Assembly (NCBI RefSeq): GCF_025371035.1
Contig: NZ_JANZXB010000001.1
Coordinates: 310,001 to 374,000 of the forward strand
Source: Sphingomonas sp. LC-1
Lineage (GTDB): Bacteria > Pseudomonadota > Alphaproteobacteria > Sphingomonadales > Sphingomonadaceae
Direction of reading: 5' to 3'
Length of the DNA stretch: 64,000 nucleotides
Shown: positions 33,972 through 43,209 of the stretch, one piece after another
How positions within the stretch are numbered: position 1 is the first letter of the stretch
Layout: each line of letters begins with the position of its first letter
Translations under genes and position numbers: made by a program
Notes under the pieces: model-generated
Database searches by the model: none
What the model was told of the DNA's origin: nothing
Seen by the model: the letters and a program-made list of their open reading frames with translations, nothing else

Positions 33972-34196
33972 TCAGGCCTCGTCGGCCGGCCAGGATTCGA
34001 CCTTCAGCTCGGCACCGACGCGGTACTTGCCTGGGCAGGCCGGCTCGACGCGGAAGCCCTTGTCGATCCAGAACTGCGGATCGGCATCGGCCTCGAGGGT
34101 GGTCTGCAGCTTGCCGCCCACCTTCGTGAAGACGATGAAGAGCGCGGGGTTCTCGCTGACGTTCGGCAGCGTCGCGGTGTCGTCGGCGGTAGGCAT
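33972..34196 (-). CDS. Small head-associated hypothetical protein
   Basis: A 74-residue protein (MPTADDTATLPNVSENPALF) with no known motif. Its ATG overlaps the stop of the decoration-protein gene (TGATG). Possibly a small connector or decoration accessory. Confidence 0.55.
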   Translation of the reverse strand: MPTADDTATLPNVSENPALFIVFTKVGGKLQTTLEADADPQFWIDKGFRVEPACPGKYRVGAELKVESWPADEA

Positions 34197-35329
34197 CAGA
34201 CCCTCCGGATCATGATCGAGGAACGGTACGAATTCTGCCACGCGTTCTCGCCGTCGTAGCCGAAGGTCTGGAGCAGCACGGCGGAGTCGCCGTTGTACGC
34301 AGGACCCTTGTACGTTGCCCCAGACAGGGCGATGGTGAACCCGGGAGAGAGGTAGATCAGACCCCGCGCAGACACATAGCCGCCCGGCATGGCGAGCAGT
34401 CGCATGATCGACAGTTCGCGGAAGCCGTTGCTGGGACCCATGGTGCCATAGCCGTCCGCGTACGGACCGACGCCGATGCTGATCGGAATGTTGTCGGCCT
34501 GCGACGCACCAGCGGCGTTCCAGATGGAGTATCGAAACTCGAGGCCGACGTTCGGCGGGAAGTCGATCTCCTGAGGCATTCTGGCCGAGATGAAGATCTC
34601 GTACACGCCACCCTTCACGGCCTTGATGTAGCTCTTACTGGCCGGCTCGACGCCATCGCGCGACGCGGGCCACACGAACTCGTCCGCGTTGTTCGAGACT
34701 AGCTTGTCACCCCGGATCGGCTGGCCGGTGACACCGTAGCTGGTGACGAAACGCGCCTGCCCATCGGTGTAGCTCGGCCCGCAGGTCCAGCCACCGATGG
34801 CGAGCATCTTCGACTGGGACGAGCCGCCACCACCGCCACCGGCCTGCAACGCGGCGATCTTTGCGTCCGCGCCGTCGGCACGCTCGTCGAGCACCAGGAT
34901 CGCGTCCTCGGCGGCACCGACGCGGGTGATCAGCGCGGGATCGGTCCCGCCACCACCGCCGGCGGACGCGGATGCGACCGGCATCAATTTGACCTGCACG
35001 ACGCGGCGGCGGGTCATGCGCTCGGTCACGATGCCGAACGATACGTGCGCGGCGGTGTCGGTCAGACCGGCGACCAGCGTCCAGGTGCCGTCCGTCGCCA
35101 TGTGGACGGGGGATCCGGCCTCGACGGCGGCGACACCCGGCGCGAGATCGACCATCTGGTCGTACATGCCCTCGACGCACAAGTTCAGGTCGGCATCGAC
35201 CGCAGCACCATGCTGGGTGATGCCGATCAGGCTGCCGAGGCGGTACGGCTGATCGCGGCGCACCTCGACGGCACCGGGACCGGCGTTGACGATGGTGATG
35301 ACGCGTCCGGGGCTGGCGTAGCTCTGCAT
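34196..35329 (-). CDS. DUF2190-type capsid decoration protein with a large C-terminal extension
   Basis: A 377-residue protein. Residues 1-115 are paralogous to the next gene upstream in transcription: both start M-x-SY-x-SPG-x-VIT and share the LNLCV/LNVCV and ADGT blocks of DUF2190 decoration proteins. Two glycine-rich linkers (GGGGGTD, GGGGGGSSQSK) then join a predicted coiled segment and a 200-residue aromatic, beta-rich domain ending SSIMIRRV. The tail domain would be displayed on the outside of the capsid. Such an extension is unusual; glycan or cell-surface binding is an inference. Confidence 0.75.
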   Translation of the reverse strand: MQSYASPGRVITIVNAGPGAVEVRRDQPYRLGSLIGITQHGAAVDADLNLCVEGMYDQMVDLAPGVAAVEAGSPVHMATDGTWTLVAGLTDTAAHVSFGIVTERMTRRRVVQVKLMPVASASAGGGGGTDPALITRVGAAEDAILVLDERADGADAKIAALQAGGGGGGSSQSKMLAIGGWTCGPSYTDGQARFVTSYGVTGQPIRGDKLVSNNADEFVWPASRDGVEPASKSYIKAVKGGVYEIFISARMPQEIDFPPNVGLEFRYSIWNAAGASQADNIPISIGVGPYADGYGTMGPSNGFRELSIMRLLAMPGGYVSARGLIYLSPGFTIALSGATYKGPAYNGDSAVLLQTFGYDGENAWQNSYRSSIMIRRV

Positions 35330-35383
35330 GGTCGATCTCGCGCGGGAGGATGGAGGGGCCGGCAGTGACCGGCCCCAGGTTGC

Positions 35384-35728
35384 TCAGCCGAGCAGCCTGA
35401 CGCGGACGTCGGCGGTCTTGCCGGCCGCGATAGCGTCGAGCGTGTGGCCGAAGTGCGGGCCATCGGCCTGCGTGGTCGTCAGCGTACCGTCGGCCTTCAG
35501 ATAGACCTTGGCACCCGCCGTCACGGCGTTGGCGCTGGTGACCGAGCGGTTGTACACCTCGGACACGCAGACGTTGAGCAGACCGCCATCGATCGTGTTG
35601 ACCGGCCCCTGCGTCACGCCGGCGAGGTCGCCGATCTGCACGTTGAGGTCGCCGACCGGATACTTGACCCAGTCCGCTTCGGGAATGAGCACGGTGATGA
35701 CCGTGCCGGGGGAGTCGTAGCTGCGCAT
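35384..35728 (-). CDS. DUF2190 capsid decoration/cement protein
   Basis: A 114-residue protein of the short decoration-protein family, with MRSYDSPGTVITVLIPEADW, GDLAGVTQGPVN and VYLKADGTLTTT. It lies just after the capsid gene in transcription order. It should bind the capsid surface and stabilise it. The paralogue downstream carries an added domain, so the capsid may be decorated by two related proteins. Confidence 0.8.
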   Translation of the reverse strand: MRSYDSPGTVITVLIPEADWVKYPVGDLNVQIGDLAGVTQGPVNTIDGGLLNVCVSEVYNRSVTSANAVTAGAKVYLKADGTLTTTQADGPHFGHTLDAIAAGKTADVRVRLLG

Positions 35729-35813
35729 GGTGGTCGTTCCCTCGCTGGATTTCGCCCGTCCGATCGGATCATCGGGCGTCTACGGGGGCCGGTGAACCGG
35801 CCCCCTGGGTTGA

Positions 35814-38048
35814 TCAGACGGTGGCCTTCAGCCCGGCGTCCTCGGCGCTCGCCTTCACCAGGCCAGCGGCCTTGTAGGCGTCGGCATCGACGTAACCGGC
35901 GATGGCGTACGTGCTGCAAGCAGCGCCGTAGAAATCCATCTTGGCTTCCATCTCGACGCCGTCGAAGCCGCTCACCTGCGCCCACGGCTTGATCATGGGG
36001 CCGGTGTTACCGATCAGGCTGCCGTGCTGCAGGGCGGGCGTGCCCTCCTCCTTGTCAGCCAGAAGGAACCAGCTGTCGCCCTTGATCGACTTGTCGACCA
36101 CGGTCGTCAGCTCGGTGTTGGTGTTCACCTTGCCCAGGGCCGCGAGGTTGGCGGTCGTGATGTTGACCGCCAGAGACTCGTTCTTCGGTCCGACGACCAG
36201 GAAGCGGGCGGTGATGCCCGGATCGGTGCCGTCGCGGAGCGTACGCTCGCCCATCAACACCTTGGCCTTGTCGACGTTCTCGGCCGACAGCGTGGAACCG
36301 GCGGGCAGCAGGTTCTTGCCGGGGATCAGCGCCTTGGACACCTTGCCCGTCGCGACCTTATAGGCCTCGATGAAGAGCGCGTGGTACACGATCGCGTTCT
36401 TCTGAATTGGAATGCGGCGCGAGAGCGAGCGGACCACGCCGGGGAACAGGCCCAGGCCGTCGTTCACGAACGCCTGGCGGGTGATCCGCAGGCCCAGCGC
36501 GAACGTCTTCAGCAGCACGTCGAACTCGCCGGTGCCAACGGTGCCGTACTGGATCTCGCCACCCTCGTTGACCAGCTTCAGCACCGGGAAGGTGTCGACG
36601 TCGATCGCCTTGTTCGGCAGGAAGTTCGGCAGGTCGCGGCTTTCGGACAGCTTCTCGTACGTCGGCGTCCGGCTGCCGCCGATGGTGATCAGCGTACGGC
36701 CGATGGCACCGCGCAGCGCCTCGCCGAAATCAGAGGTGACGTGGAAGGTGCGGGTGAAGACCTCGTTCGGGTCGTTACGCGCGATCACGTGACCGGCAGC
36801 GGCCAGGCTCTCCTCCGCCATGTCGCGGATCGAGTGACGCATGTACTCGGTCGCCAGTCCGGTGGGAGTAGTGTTGTTCATGCGGCAGACGATCGACTCG
36901 ATCATCGCACCGACGCGGTCGCCACGAGTAGCAACATCGTTGCCGGCAGTGGTACCCGGGGTCTGACGACCACGAACTGCGGCGAGGGCCTGCAGCTTGA
37001 AGGCGTCGAGCGTCATGCTGACGTCGCCGATCGCGCGGGTCACGACAGCCGGGTCGAGCTGCAGCTCCTGACCGATGGTGTAGATCTCGGCCGAGCGGGC
37101 AGCGAAGGCGTTCGGATCGAACGTCACGACGTTCATCTGCGTGATGCCGGGCTGCTGCTGAACAACCGGCTGGTCGGCGCGGGTGATCACGGGCGCGTCG
37201 GCGACCGGAGCGGGGTTGGCACCGGTGGTGCCGATGGCAGTCGGATCCATGTTCTGGTTCTCCTGAGTGTTGGCCGCGCGGTTGGCGGTGATGCCGGCGG
37301 CATCGGCCGCGCGGGTTCCGGTGATGGCCGTGTCCGGCACGTCGGTGGACGCGCTGCGGATGCTGGCCTCGATGATGCCGCAGAGGATGTCGGCCGGCAT
37401 GTCCGTAGCCGACAGTTCCACGGGGATGATCTCGTGCACGATGCACGTCGGGTAGAGTTCGTTCTCGCCCGCCTCGATCAGCTCGGACCGCTTGTGTCGG
37501 TAGCCGAGGGACACGCCGCCGGTGATCCGGTCGGCCACGTCCATGCGATAGCCCTTGACGTCATCGCGCTTGGACAGGCGGATGCTGCGCGCGACCACCT
37601 CGCCATCGGTCACCTCGAGCCGGTCAACGCGGCCGAGCAGCGCGCCGGACCAGTGACAGTGGTCACGGTAGAACGGGATGCCGTTTTGCGCATCGACGAC
37701 GCTGGTGTCGACGCTGTCCGGGGTGATGGTCAGCACCTCCCAGACGATGCGGCGATAGGCCGGATGCCACATGAGGCGCTTCGTGCCGCGCGAGGCCACG
37801 GCGTCGAAGCTGAACGCCTCACCGTCCTTGATCTCGACGTTCTCGGGCTCGCCGCCCGTCGCGCCCTCGGCGGCGTCGCCCTCGGCCCGCACGTGCACCG
37901 CGCGAGTGAAGACCGGATCGGTCGAGATGAAGCGGTTCACGGCGCGCGTGAACTCCGCCGAACCCGGCTCGATGCCGGACACGCCCATGGCACCGATGAT
38001 GCCGATGGCGGTCGTCGCCAGCTGCTGGGATCGGGTGATCGTGGTCAC
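35814..38048 (-). CDS. Prohead protease / major capsid protein fusion
   Basis: A 744-residue fusion. The N-terminal 290 residues are a prohead protease: GIPFYRDHCHW holds the active-site His and ITGGVSLGYRHKR the active-site Ser of the S78-like fold. A low-complexity linker (PTAIGTTGANPAPVADAP, rich in Gln/Pro) then leads to a HK97-fold capsid protein (residues about 440-744), with SRTPTYEKLSESRDLPNFL and a C terminus DAGLKATV. Such fusions are known; cleavage separates the parts during maturation. The start is a GTG at 38048 overlapping the portal stop (GTGA). About three fifths of the chain would become capsid. Confidence 0.88.
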   Translation of the reverse strand: MTTITRSQQLATTAIGIIGAMGVSGIEPGSAEFTRAVNRFISTDPVFTRAVHVRAEGDAAEGATGGEPENVEIKDGEAFSFDAVASRGTKRLMWHPAYRRIVWEVLTITPDSVDTSVVDAQNGIPFYRDHCHWSGALLGRVDRLEVTDGEVVARSIRLSKRDDVKGYRMDVADRITGGVSLGYRHKRSELIEAGENELYPTCIVHEIIPVELSATDMPADILCGIIEASIRSASTDVPDTAITGTRAADAAGITANRAANTQENQNMDPTAIGTTGANPAPVADAPVITRADQPVVQQQPGITQMNVVTFDPNAFAARSAEIYTIGQELQLDPAVVTRAIGDVSMTLDAFKLQALAAVRGRQTPGTTAGNDVATRGDRVGAMIESIVCRMNNTTPTGLATEYMRHSIRDMAEESLAAAGHVIARNDPNEVFTRTFHVTSDFGEALRGAIGRTLITIGGSRTPTYEKLSESRDLPNFLPNKAIDVDTFPVLKLVNEGGEIQYGTVGTGEFDVLLKTFALGLRITRQAFVNDGLGLFPGVVRSLSRRIPIQKNAIVYHALFIEAYKVATGKVSKALIPGKNLLPAGSTLSAENVDKAKVLMGERTLRDGTDPGITARFLVVGPKNESLAVNITTANLAALGKVNTNTELTTVVDKSIKGDSWFLLADKEEGTPALQHGSLIGNTGPMIKPWAQVSGFDGVEMEAKMDFYGAACSTYAIAGYVDADAYKAAGLVKASAEDAGLKATV

Positions 38049-39712
38049 TTCGGATGCCTCTTCTTCGCCTGGCGGGCCTGGCGCGGCGTCTGCTCGCCCC
38101 CGGTTCCGTCCGTTGCATCCGATTGTACCGTGGCCGAATCTTCCCGTGCGGCGGGCGACTTCGCGGCCGCTTCCGCCTCGGCGAGCGCTCCGCCGAAGCC
38201 CTCCGGCAGGAAGCCCTCCAGGCCGAGCGACTTGGCGTAGGCGCGAATTTCGGCGATCGTATCGAGCGTCTTCCGCCAATCCTCGCCACGGTCCGACTTC
38301 ACCTGGGCGAGGTCGGTCACGCCGGCCTTGAGCTCGATCAGCAGCGCCATGGCGTCCTTGACCGGATCGACGGACGCCGCCTTGGGCAGGCCCCAGTCCA
38401 TCTTCTCCGGCGCCATCTCAGCCCAGCGGCCCTTCAGATAGCCGAGGAAGGAGAAGAACATCACGACCGGCAGGCACAGCTGTGGGATCAGCACCAGCCA
38501 CTGGTGCATCTCGACCTGGTCGCGGAACTGGATCGTTCCGGCGCGGAAGCTGGTGTAGCTGACGTCTGACAGGTCGCCGGTCATAAGCTCGTACGGCACG
38601 CCGATGCCGGTCGCGATGTCGTGCAGCGTCTGCCGCGCGAACACCTCCAGCCCGCCGCTGGCGATCGGAGACGCGAACGTCGCCTTCTCGCCCGGGTTGA
38701 GCCGCTGGACGATGCCGGGCTTGAGGTGCAGCACGGGAGGCGCGCCGGGGCGATCAGGCGCGGACGTCTGTCCCAGCGCCGGGTCGATCGGCATGCCGCC
38801 GTTGGCGGGGACGCTGGTCGCCGCGGTCTCGATGAAGCCGGAGAAGCAGGCCTCGACCTGGGCGCGGGTCAGCAGAGCGCGCTCGTAGATGTCCAGCGCT
38901 TCCATCCTTGTCCCGGCGATGGCGAGGCCGGGTTCGCCGCGCAGATTGCCGCGCATCGGGTTGGCGATGTGCAGGATCTCGCCGGAACGGCCGTCGAAGA
39001 TCGGCAGGCGGATCTTCTCGCGCACGCCGACGTCCATCGGGTCCTCGGCGTTCTTCGCGTACGCCCAGACGGCCACCTTGCGACCGCGCTTGTTCACCTC
39101 GATGCCGGCGATCACCCGGTTGCCGTTCGGCGCGGTCCAACTCTCGGTCGCAACCTGCTCGGATTCGATCAACTCGAGCTGCAGCGGGATGTCGAGACCG
39201 AGCGCGTTCGCCTCGGCGTCGTCGAGGACGTGGAAGCGCAGGAAGCATTCGCCGGCTTCCCAGAACTGCCAATCGACCCGGTGCATCAGGCCGTACCAGT
39301 CATGGGTCCCGGTCACGTCGGCCTTGGCGATCCATTTGCGCCATGCCTTCTCCATCGCCTCCTGCGTCCGCTTGTTGTCGGACGAGAAGATCGGCGTGAT
39401 GCCGTAGCGGACGCTGGCAGCGGCCAGAACGCGCACCGCCGCGCGGGCGTGTGGGTTGTTGCGGACGAGATCACGGCAACTGGCGACCAGCCGCTGGTGC
39501 GACGGCGCAAGCAGCGACGTGCCGGAGCCAGCGGTGTGGAAGCGACCGGATCCGCCGAACGGATCGTCGAAGTCGTACGCGCCGCGCAACCGGCCACGAC
39601 GGTCGTCGACGCCGCGCGTCATCACGTCGCTGCCGACGTCGCCAGGCACGCCCAGCAACGCCGTCTTCGTCGCGGCCCAAGCGCGGGAGAAGAAGCCGGT
39701 CTGCGCAGCCAT
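38045..39712 (-). CDS. Portal protein, lambda family
   Basis: A 555-residue portal subunit. Family features include SCRDLVRNNPHARAAVRVLA, GEILHIANPMRGNLRGEPGL and the MTGDLSDVSYTSFRAGTIQF region, ending in a disordered C terminus rich in Ala/Glu/Gln. Twelve copies form the DNA entry ring at one capsid vertex. It overlaps the next gene by 4 nt. A promoter-like motif for the capsid gene lies inside its 3' end. Confidence 0.93.
   Translation of the reverse strand: MAAQTGFFSRAWAATKTALLGVPGDVGSDVMTRGVDDRRGRLRGAYDFDDPFGGSGRFHTAGSGTSLLAPSHQRLVASCRDLVRNNPHARAAVRVLAAASVRYGITPIFSSDNKRTQEAMEKAWRKWIAKADVTGTHDWYGLMHRVDWQFWEAGECFLRFHVLDDAEANALGLDIPLQLELIESEQVATESWTAPNGNRVIAGIEVNKRGRKVAVWAYAKNAEDPMDVGVREKIRLPIFDGRSGEILHIANPMRGNLRGEPGLAIAGTRMEALDIYERALLTRAQVEACFSGFIETAATSVPANGGMPIDPALGQTSAPDRPGAPPVLHLKPGIVQRLNPGEKATFASPIASGGLEVFARQTLHDIATGIGVPYELMTGDLSDVSYTSFRAGTIQFRDQVEMHQWLVLIPQLCLPVVMFFSFLGYLKGRWAEMAPEKMDWGLPKAASVDPVKDAMALLIELKAGVTDLAQVKSDRGEDWRKTLDTIAEIRAYAKSLGLEGFLPEGFGGALAEAEAAAKSPAAREDSATVQSDATDGTGGEQTPRQARQAKKRHPK
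38121..38148 (-). promoter_or_regulatory. Two-part promoter-like motif, copy 5 (capsid genes)
   Basis: Minus strand: CACGGGAAGA, 12 nt, ACAATC, with TACAAT as -10-like hexamer. It is embedded in the portal coding sequence (…SPAARED) about 75 nt before the capsid start. Confidence 0.55.
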
Positions 39713-39924
39713 CAGAGATCGACCACGATCTGGACGGCCGAAGGACCGCGATGCACGGGCGCAGCAGTAGCAGCGAGCTCCGCCGAAATGGCCTGATCCA
39801 GAGCCAGCATGTCGGCGATCGAGTGGAATACCATCCGACGACCGCCCATGCTGGTTTCACGCACACCCTCCAGCATGCAAGCTCGGAGCTTGGCGCGGTC
39901 AGCTTCGGTGTAGCCCATGCTCAT
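39712..39924 (-). CDS. gpW-like head-tail connector
   Basis: A 70-residue protein (MSMGYTEADRAKLRACMLEG, ending VQIVVDL) with the size and place, between terminase and portal, of the gpW joining protein. The ATG at 39924 is chosen; ATG 39918 is also possible. Its stop abuts the portal start. Confidence 0.7.
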   Translation of the reverse strand: MSMGYTEADRAKLRACMLEGVRETSMGGRRMVFHSIADMLALDQAISAELAATAAPVHRGPSAVQIVVDL

Positions 39925-39929
39925 CGTGG

Positions 39930-42305
39930 TCAGTCCCAGGGCATGACTGGCGCGTGCCAGCCGGTTTCGGCGATCCACGGCTCATCCAGCTCGACCTCGA
40001 CGGGTGCGGGCTTGGGGACCGTGGGTGTCGGTGACGATTGTGACGCAGCGGATCCTTCCCGTGCCGCGAGCGCGGTCAGGGCGCCGTGAAGACGGACTGC
40101 CGCGTCGGCGATCGCCGATCCTGGGGCGTTGGCGTCTTCACCTTCGACCGACCGGATGGCGGGAGTGATCGCGCCAACCTGCGCAGCCTGCCAAGCCAGC
40201 GACCAGTTGGGGTACATCGACTGGATCGCGCGAAGACCGGCGAGGTTATAGACGAACGTGTCCAAAGGCTCGTTCTTCACGCTCTTGCGGAGATGTTCCC
40301 AGACGAGACGCCCCCCCTTCTCGACCTGATCTTCGGCGAGAACGCCGTCGATCCAGTGTCGTCCGATGCCCCGGGGATAGTGGACCGTGCCGGGGCCGGC
40401 CTCGGTGCGCAGGTAGGAGGAGATGGTGTCCTTGGCCTCGCGCGTACCGACGTTCCACAGCCGCACATTGGCATCGTTGAACTTCTCAAACGCCTTGGCC
40501 GACTGCGCTGCTCCCGCCCACGTGCGCCAGCTCTGGGCCCCGGTTTCGCGCAGGCCCTTCACGGCGAACAGGTGGATCCCGCGAGCGAACAAACGTGCAC
40601 GATGTCGAGCGACGAACTCGGAAGCCTGGTCCGGGTTGTTGCCGGCATCGATGCAGACGTACATAGGCATGAACGGACGCTTGTCGGCGCGCTGCATCGC
40701 ATGCTCGATGTAGGGGAGGATGACCCGCTCCCATTCCGACACGTCGCGGGTGTTTGCGGTCGTCTCGCGATAATCGAGGACGTAGACCTCCTCGCCTGCG
40801 CCCCAGCCTTTACGGTTCAGGGCGAAGCGCGATCCGGTCCCATCCGCCGAACCGAGCTGCACGTCGATGCCGACGCCCATCATGGCGACGCCCCAAGGCA
40901 CAACGTATTCCCACTCGCCCGTCTGGTCGTCGATTATCCGGGTTTCCCAGATCTCGCCACGGGCATCGAGGTTGTCCGACGACAGTGCCTGCGACTTCGA
41001 ATCCGCGTAGGGCAGACCGAGGATCGTGTTCCAGTACGCCCGCCGCTTCGACGGATCGCGGATGACTTCGACGAATTCGTGCGCCATCTCGGCAAGGCTG
41101 AACTGCGGACGATAGTACCGTCCGTAGTGCCCTGTCGCGATCCGGTTGGGGACCGGCATCTTCGTGCAAACCTGGCACCGCGCCCGGTCCACACCCCGGT
41201 CGCCATATCCGATAGACGGAACCCCCAAGGGCTCACCCCACGGCTGCCACTGGGCAGCGTAATCGCCCGGCGTCTGGTCGCAGGCCTCCCACCGCTCGCG
41301 CGGATCCTGCCAAACACCACAGCACTTGAACTTCTTCGTCGCCCGCCAGTGGATCGCGCCGGTACGCAGCATCCGCAGGCGCTCGGTGTTCGTGTGAACG
41401 TGCCGGCACTTCGGGCAGACGTAGCCCGCACCGTCGGGCATGAAGTCGCCGCGGGCATCGTCATCGCGCTTGGGGATATGCAGCGACGGCTCACCCGTCC
41501 TCTCCGGCTGCCACTCCATAAAGTGGTCATGCCGACATTCGGGATTCTGGCACTGGACGAAAGGCAACCGCTGGTCGCCGGACTTGTAGATCTTGTTGAT
41601 CGACGGCAGGCCCTTGCCCCGGTCCTCGACCGTCGGCGACGAAACAGCCAGCAGCTTGTAGCTGTGTGCGAATTCGGGCGTCCTGCCCTTCGCGAGCAGG
41701 TACGTGTCGCCGTCGCCACCGGCGTTCCCGTGGCCATCGATCTCGTCGAGCAGCAGGTACTGATCGGCCACCATGGTAAAGCCGCCGCGCGCTTCCGTAC
41801 CGACGGCGCGCATGCGGCCACCGGGGAAGCGCTTGCGGACGTTCGTGTTTCCGCTGGTCCGCGAGGTGTTGATCTTCGGCTTCAGGACGGGCGTCGCCTC
41901 GACCATCTGCATGAACTTCTCATCGGTGAACTGGACCGCGTCGGCGATCGTCGGACCGACGTAGAGGATAGGCCCCGGCGCGATGTGCATGACCCAGCCG
42001 GCGACCGACTCCATTAGGAACGTCTTGCCGGACTGGGTACAAGCCTGGATGCCGATCTCGCGAACGCCGGGCTCGGTGAACCACAGGAACGGTCCACGCG
42101 TAACCTCGAGATCTGCGATGCGGACCTTCGAACCGGGCGACTTCGAAAAGCGACCGTGGCGGCGTTTGCGCTCGGTCCATTCAACGAGGTTCAGCCGTTC
42201 CTCGCGGTGAAGCGCCTTACGGGCCGACTTGCGGAACGACAGGCGTGCGCGTTCGGCGCGACGGTCGTACCCCTCGCGGGGATGACGCGCCGACGTCGCG
42301 GCCAT
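39930..42305 (-). CDS. Terminase large subunit, GpA family
   Basis: A packaging motor of about 791 residues. IQACTQSGKTFL is the Walker A, LLLDEIDGHG the Walker B/acidic motif, and a Cys-rich insert (CQNPECRHDH, CPKCRHVHT, CCGVWQ, CQVCT) and nuclease acidic residues (VGIDVQLG, CIDAGNNPDQ) follow, as in lambda gpA. The start is uncertain: the frame stays open to 42428 and a CTG at 42377 overlaps the small-subunit stop; the ATG at 42305 is the conservative choice. Multiple zinc-binding-like Cys pairs are a feature of this family. Confidence 0.93.
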   Translation of the reverse strand: MAATSARHPREGYDRRAERARLSFRKSARKALHREERLNLVEWTERKRRHGRFSKSPGSKVRIADLEVTRGPFLWFTEPGVREIGIQACTQSGKTFLMESVAGWVMHIAPGPILYVGPTIADAVQFTDEKFMQMVEATPVLKPKINTSRTSGNTNVRKRFPGGRMRAVGTEARGGFTMVADQYLLLDEIDGHGNAGGDGDTYLLAKGRTPEFAHSYKLLAVSSPTVEDRGKGLPSINKIYKSGDQRLPFVQCQNPECRHDHFMEWQPERTGEPSLHIPKRDDDARGDFMPDGAGYVCPKCRHVHTNTERLRMLRTGAIHWRATKKFKCCGVWQDPRERWEACDQTPGDYAAQWQPWGEPLGVPSIGYGDRGVDRARCQVCTKMPVPNRIATGHYGRYYRPQFSLAEMAHEFVEVIRDPSKRRAYWNTILGLPYADSKSQALSSDNLDARGEIWETRIIDDQTGEWEYVVPWGVAMMGVGIDVQLGSADGTGSRFALNRKGWGAGEEVYVLDYRETTANTRDVSEWERVILPYIEHAMQRADKRPFMPMYVCIDAGNNPDQASEFVARHRARLFARGIHLFAVKGLRETGAQSWRTWAGAAQSAKAFEKFNDANVRLWNVGTREAKDTISSYLRTEAGPGTVHYPRGIGRHWIDGVLAEDQVEKGGRLVWEHLRKSVKNEPLDTFVYNLAGLRAIQSMYPNWSLAWQAAQVGAITPAIRSVEGEDANAPGSAIADAAVRLHGALTALAAREGSAASQSSPTPTVPKPAPVEVELDEPWIAETGWHAPVMPWD
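40036..40063 (-). promoter_or_regulatory. Two-part promoter-like motif, copy 6 (head connector/portal)
   Basis: Minus strand: CACGGGAAGG, 12 nt, ACAATC. It is embedded in the 3' end of the large-terminase gene about 110 nt before the gpW-like start. Confidence 0.55.
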
Positions 42306-42373
42306 GATCTCGATGTTCCGCACCGCTTGGGCAACGCGAGGACCGAGGGCGGCGTACGAGGTGACGGTCGCGA

Positions 42374-43015
42374 TCAGGCCCTCCCCTCGATCTCGACACC
42401 GCCCAGATACGGATGGCAGTCCTCGCAATTTGGATCGACGTGCTCGGCATTCAAATGCTCGAGCATCTTCTCGACCTCTTCGTCGATGCGGTCGCAGATC
42501 GCGTCAGGATCATCGACTATGGCTAGATCTTGCATCAGTTTCGCGCCAAGTCCGCGCAGATGGACCGCGACGTGCGTCGCGTCGTCCTCGTAGACGGCGA
42601 CCGCCAGTTCGACCTCGATCAGCTTGCGGCGCTTCTCGTCGCGCGAATCCTCGATGATGTCGTTCTTCGCCCGCTCACCACGGATCTTCTCGAACTCGAG
42701 CTCACCTTTCGGGTCTGACGCTTCTTCGCGACCGGCGGCCCGCTCACGCGCCTTCACGAAACGGAACACGTCGGGCAGCGTGAAACCCTTGCCATCAACG
42801 CTGCGGGTCAGTCCCTCGCGCTCCATGTCGTACACCGTGTCACGATGTACATCGAGCAACTCAGCCAGAGCGGTCGGCGTATGGATGGGCGCAGATCTAC
42901 GGCGTGAAGTGTCGGAAGGGGGTCGCCCGCGTTCCGACACTTTCACTTTGCGCGGCTTCGGCGCGGGCTTGGCCTTCGCCGCCTTTGCGATCGCGTCTTG
43001 CAGGTCGTTCGACAC
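42374..43015 (-). CDS. Terminase small subunit, Nu1-like
   Basis: A 213-residue DNA-recognition subunit with an N-terminal winged helix (TPTALAELLDVHRDTVYDME then GLTRSVDGKGFTLPDVFRFV), a central charged helix and a C-terminal Cys-x2-Cys (DPNCEDCHPY). This is the Nu1-like organisation, which binds cos or pac. The start is a GTG at 43015 or the TTG at 43018, each within 5-8 nt of GAGGG. Confidence 0.88.
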   Translation of the reverse strand: MSNDLQDAIAKAAKAKPAPKPRKVKVSERGRPPSDTSRRRSAPIHTPTALAELLDVHRDTVYDMEREGLTRSVDGKGFTLPDVFRFVKARERAAGREEASDPKGELEFEKIRGERAKNDIIEDSRDEKRRKLIEVELAVAVYEDDATHVAVHLRGLGAKLMQDLAIVDDPDAICDRIDEEVEKMLEHLNAEHVDPNCEDCHPYLGGVEIEGRA

Positions 43016-43068
43016 CAATGAAACCCTCGGGATTCTGCGGTTCCGGCTGGATGCACGGGGCCCATGGG

Positions 43069-43096
43069 GATTGTCGCAGGTGTCGTCCTTCCCGTG
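43069..43096 (-). promoter_or_regulatory. Two-part promoter-like motif, copy 7 (terminase)
   Basis: Minus strand: CACGGGAAGG, 12 nt, ACAATC, with GACAAT as -10-like hexamer. The small-terminase start is about 54 nt downstream and has its own GAGGG ribosome site. Confidence 0.6.
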
Positions 43097-43199
43097 CGGC
43101 TTTAGGAAGGATCAGGACGCCGAAAGTGTCGGAATGCATTCTTGCGTCGAATTTCGCAGCTTTGGGTCGGGCTAGCGAACACCCCCGCATGTCATGGGT

Positions 43200-43209
43200 A
43201 TACCCCCCT
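43200..43209. promoter_or_regulatory. Dispersed AGGGGGGTAT motif, short copy
   Basis: ATACCCCCCT on the plus strand; only the first ten bases match the two 35-nt copies. It lies between the terminase operon and the plus-strand gene at 43476. Confidence 0.35.

Noticed and set aside
36024-38240. A very long open frame on the plus strand opposite the capsid gene
   Set aside because: It is an antisense shadow produced by high GC at codon position three; it has no ribosome site and no recognisable protein features. The same applies to frames opposite the tail genes at about 24.5-26.3, 27.6-28.8 and 29.5-30.9 kb.
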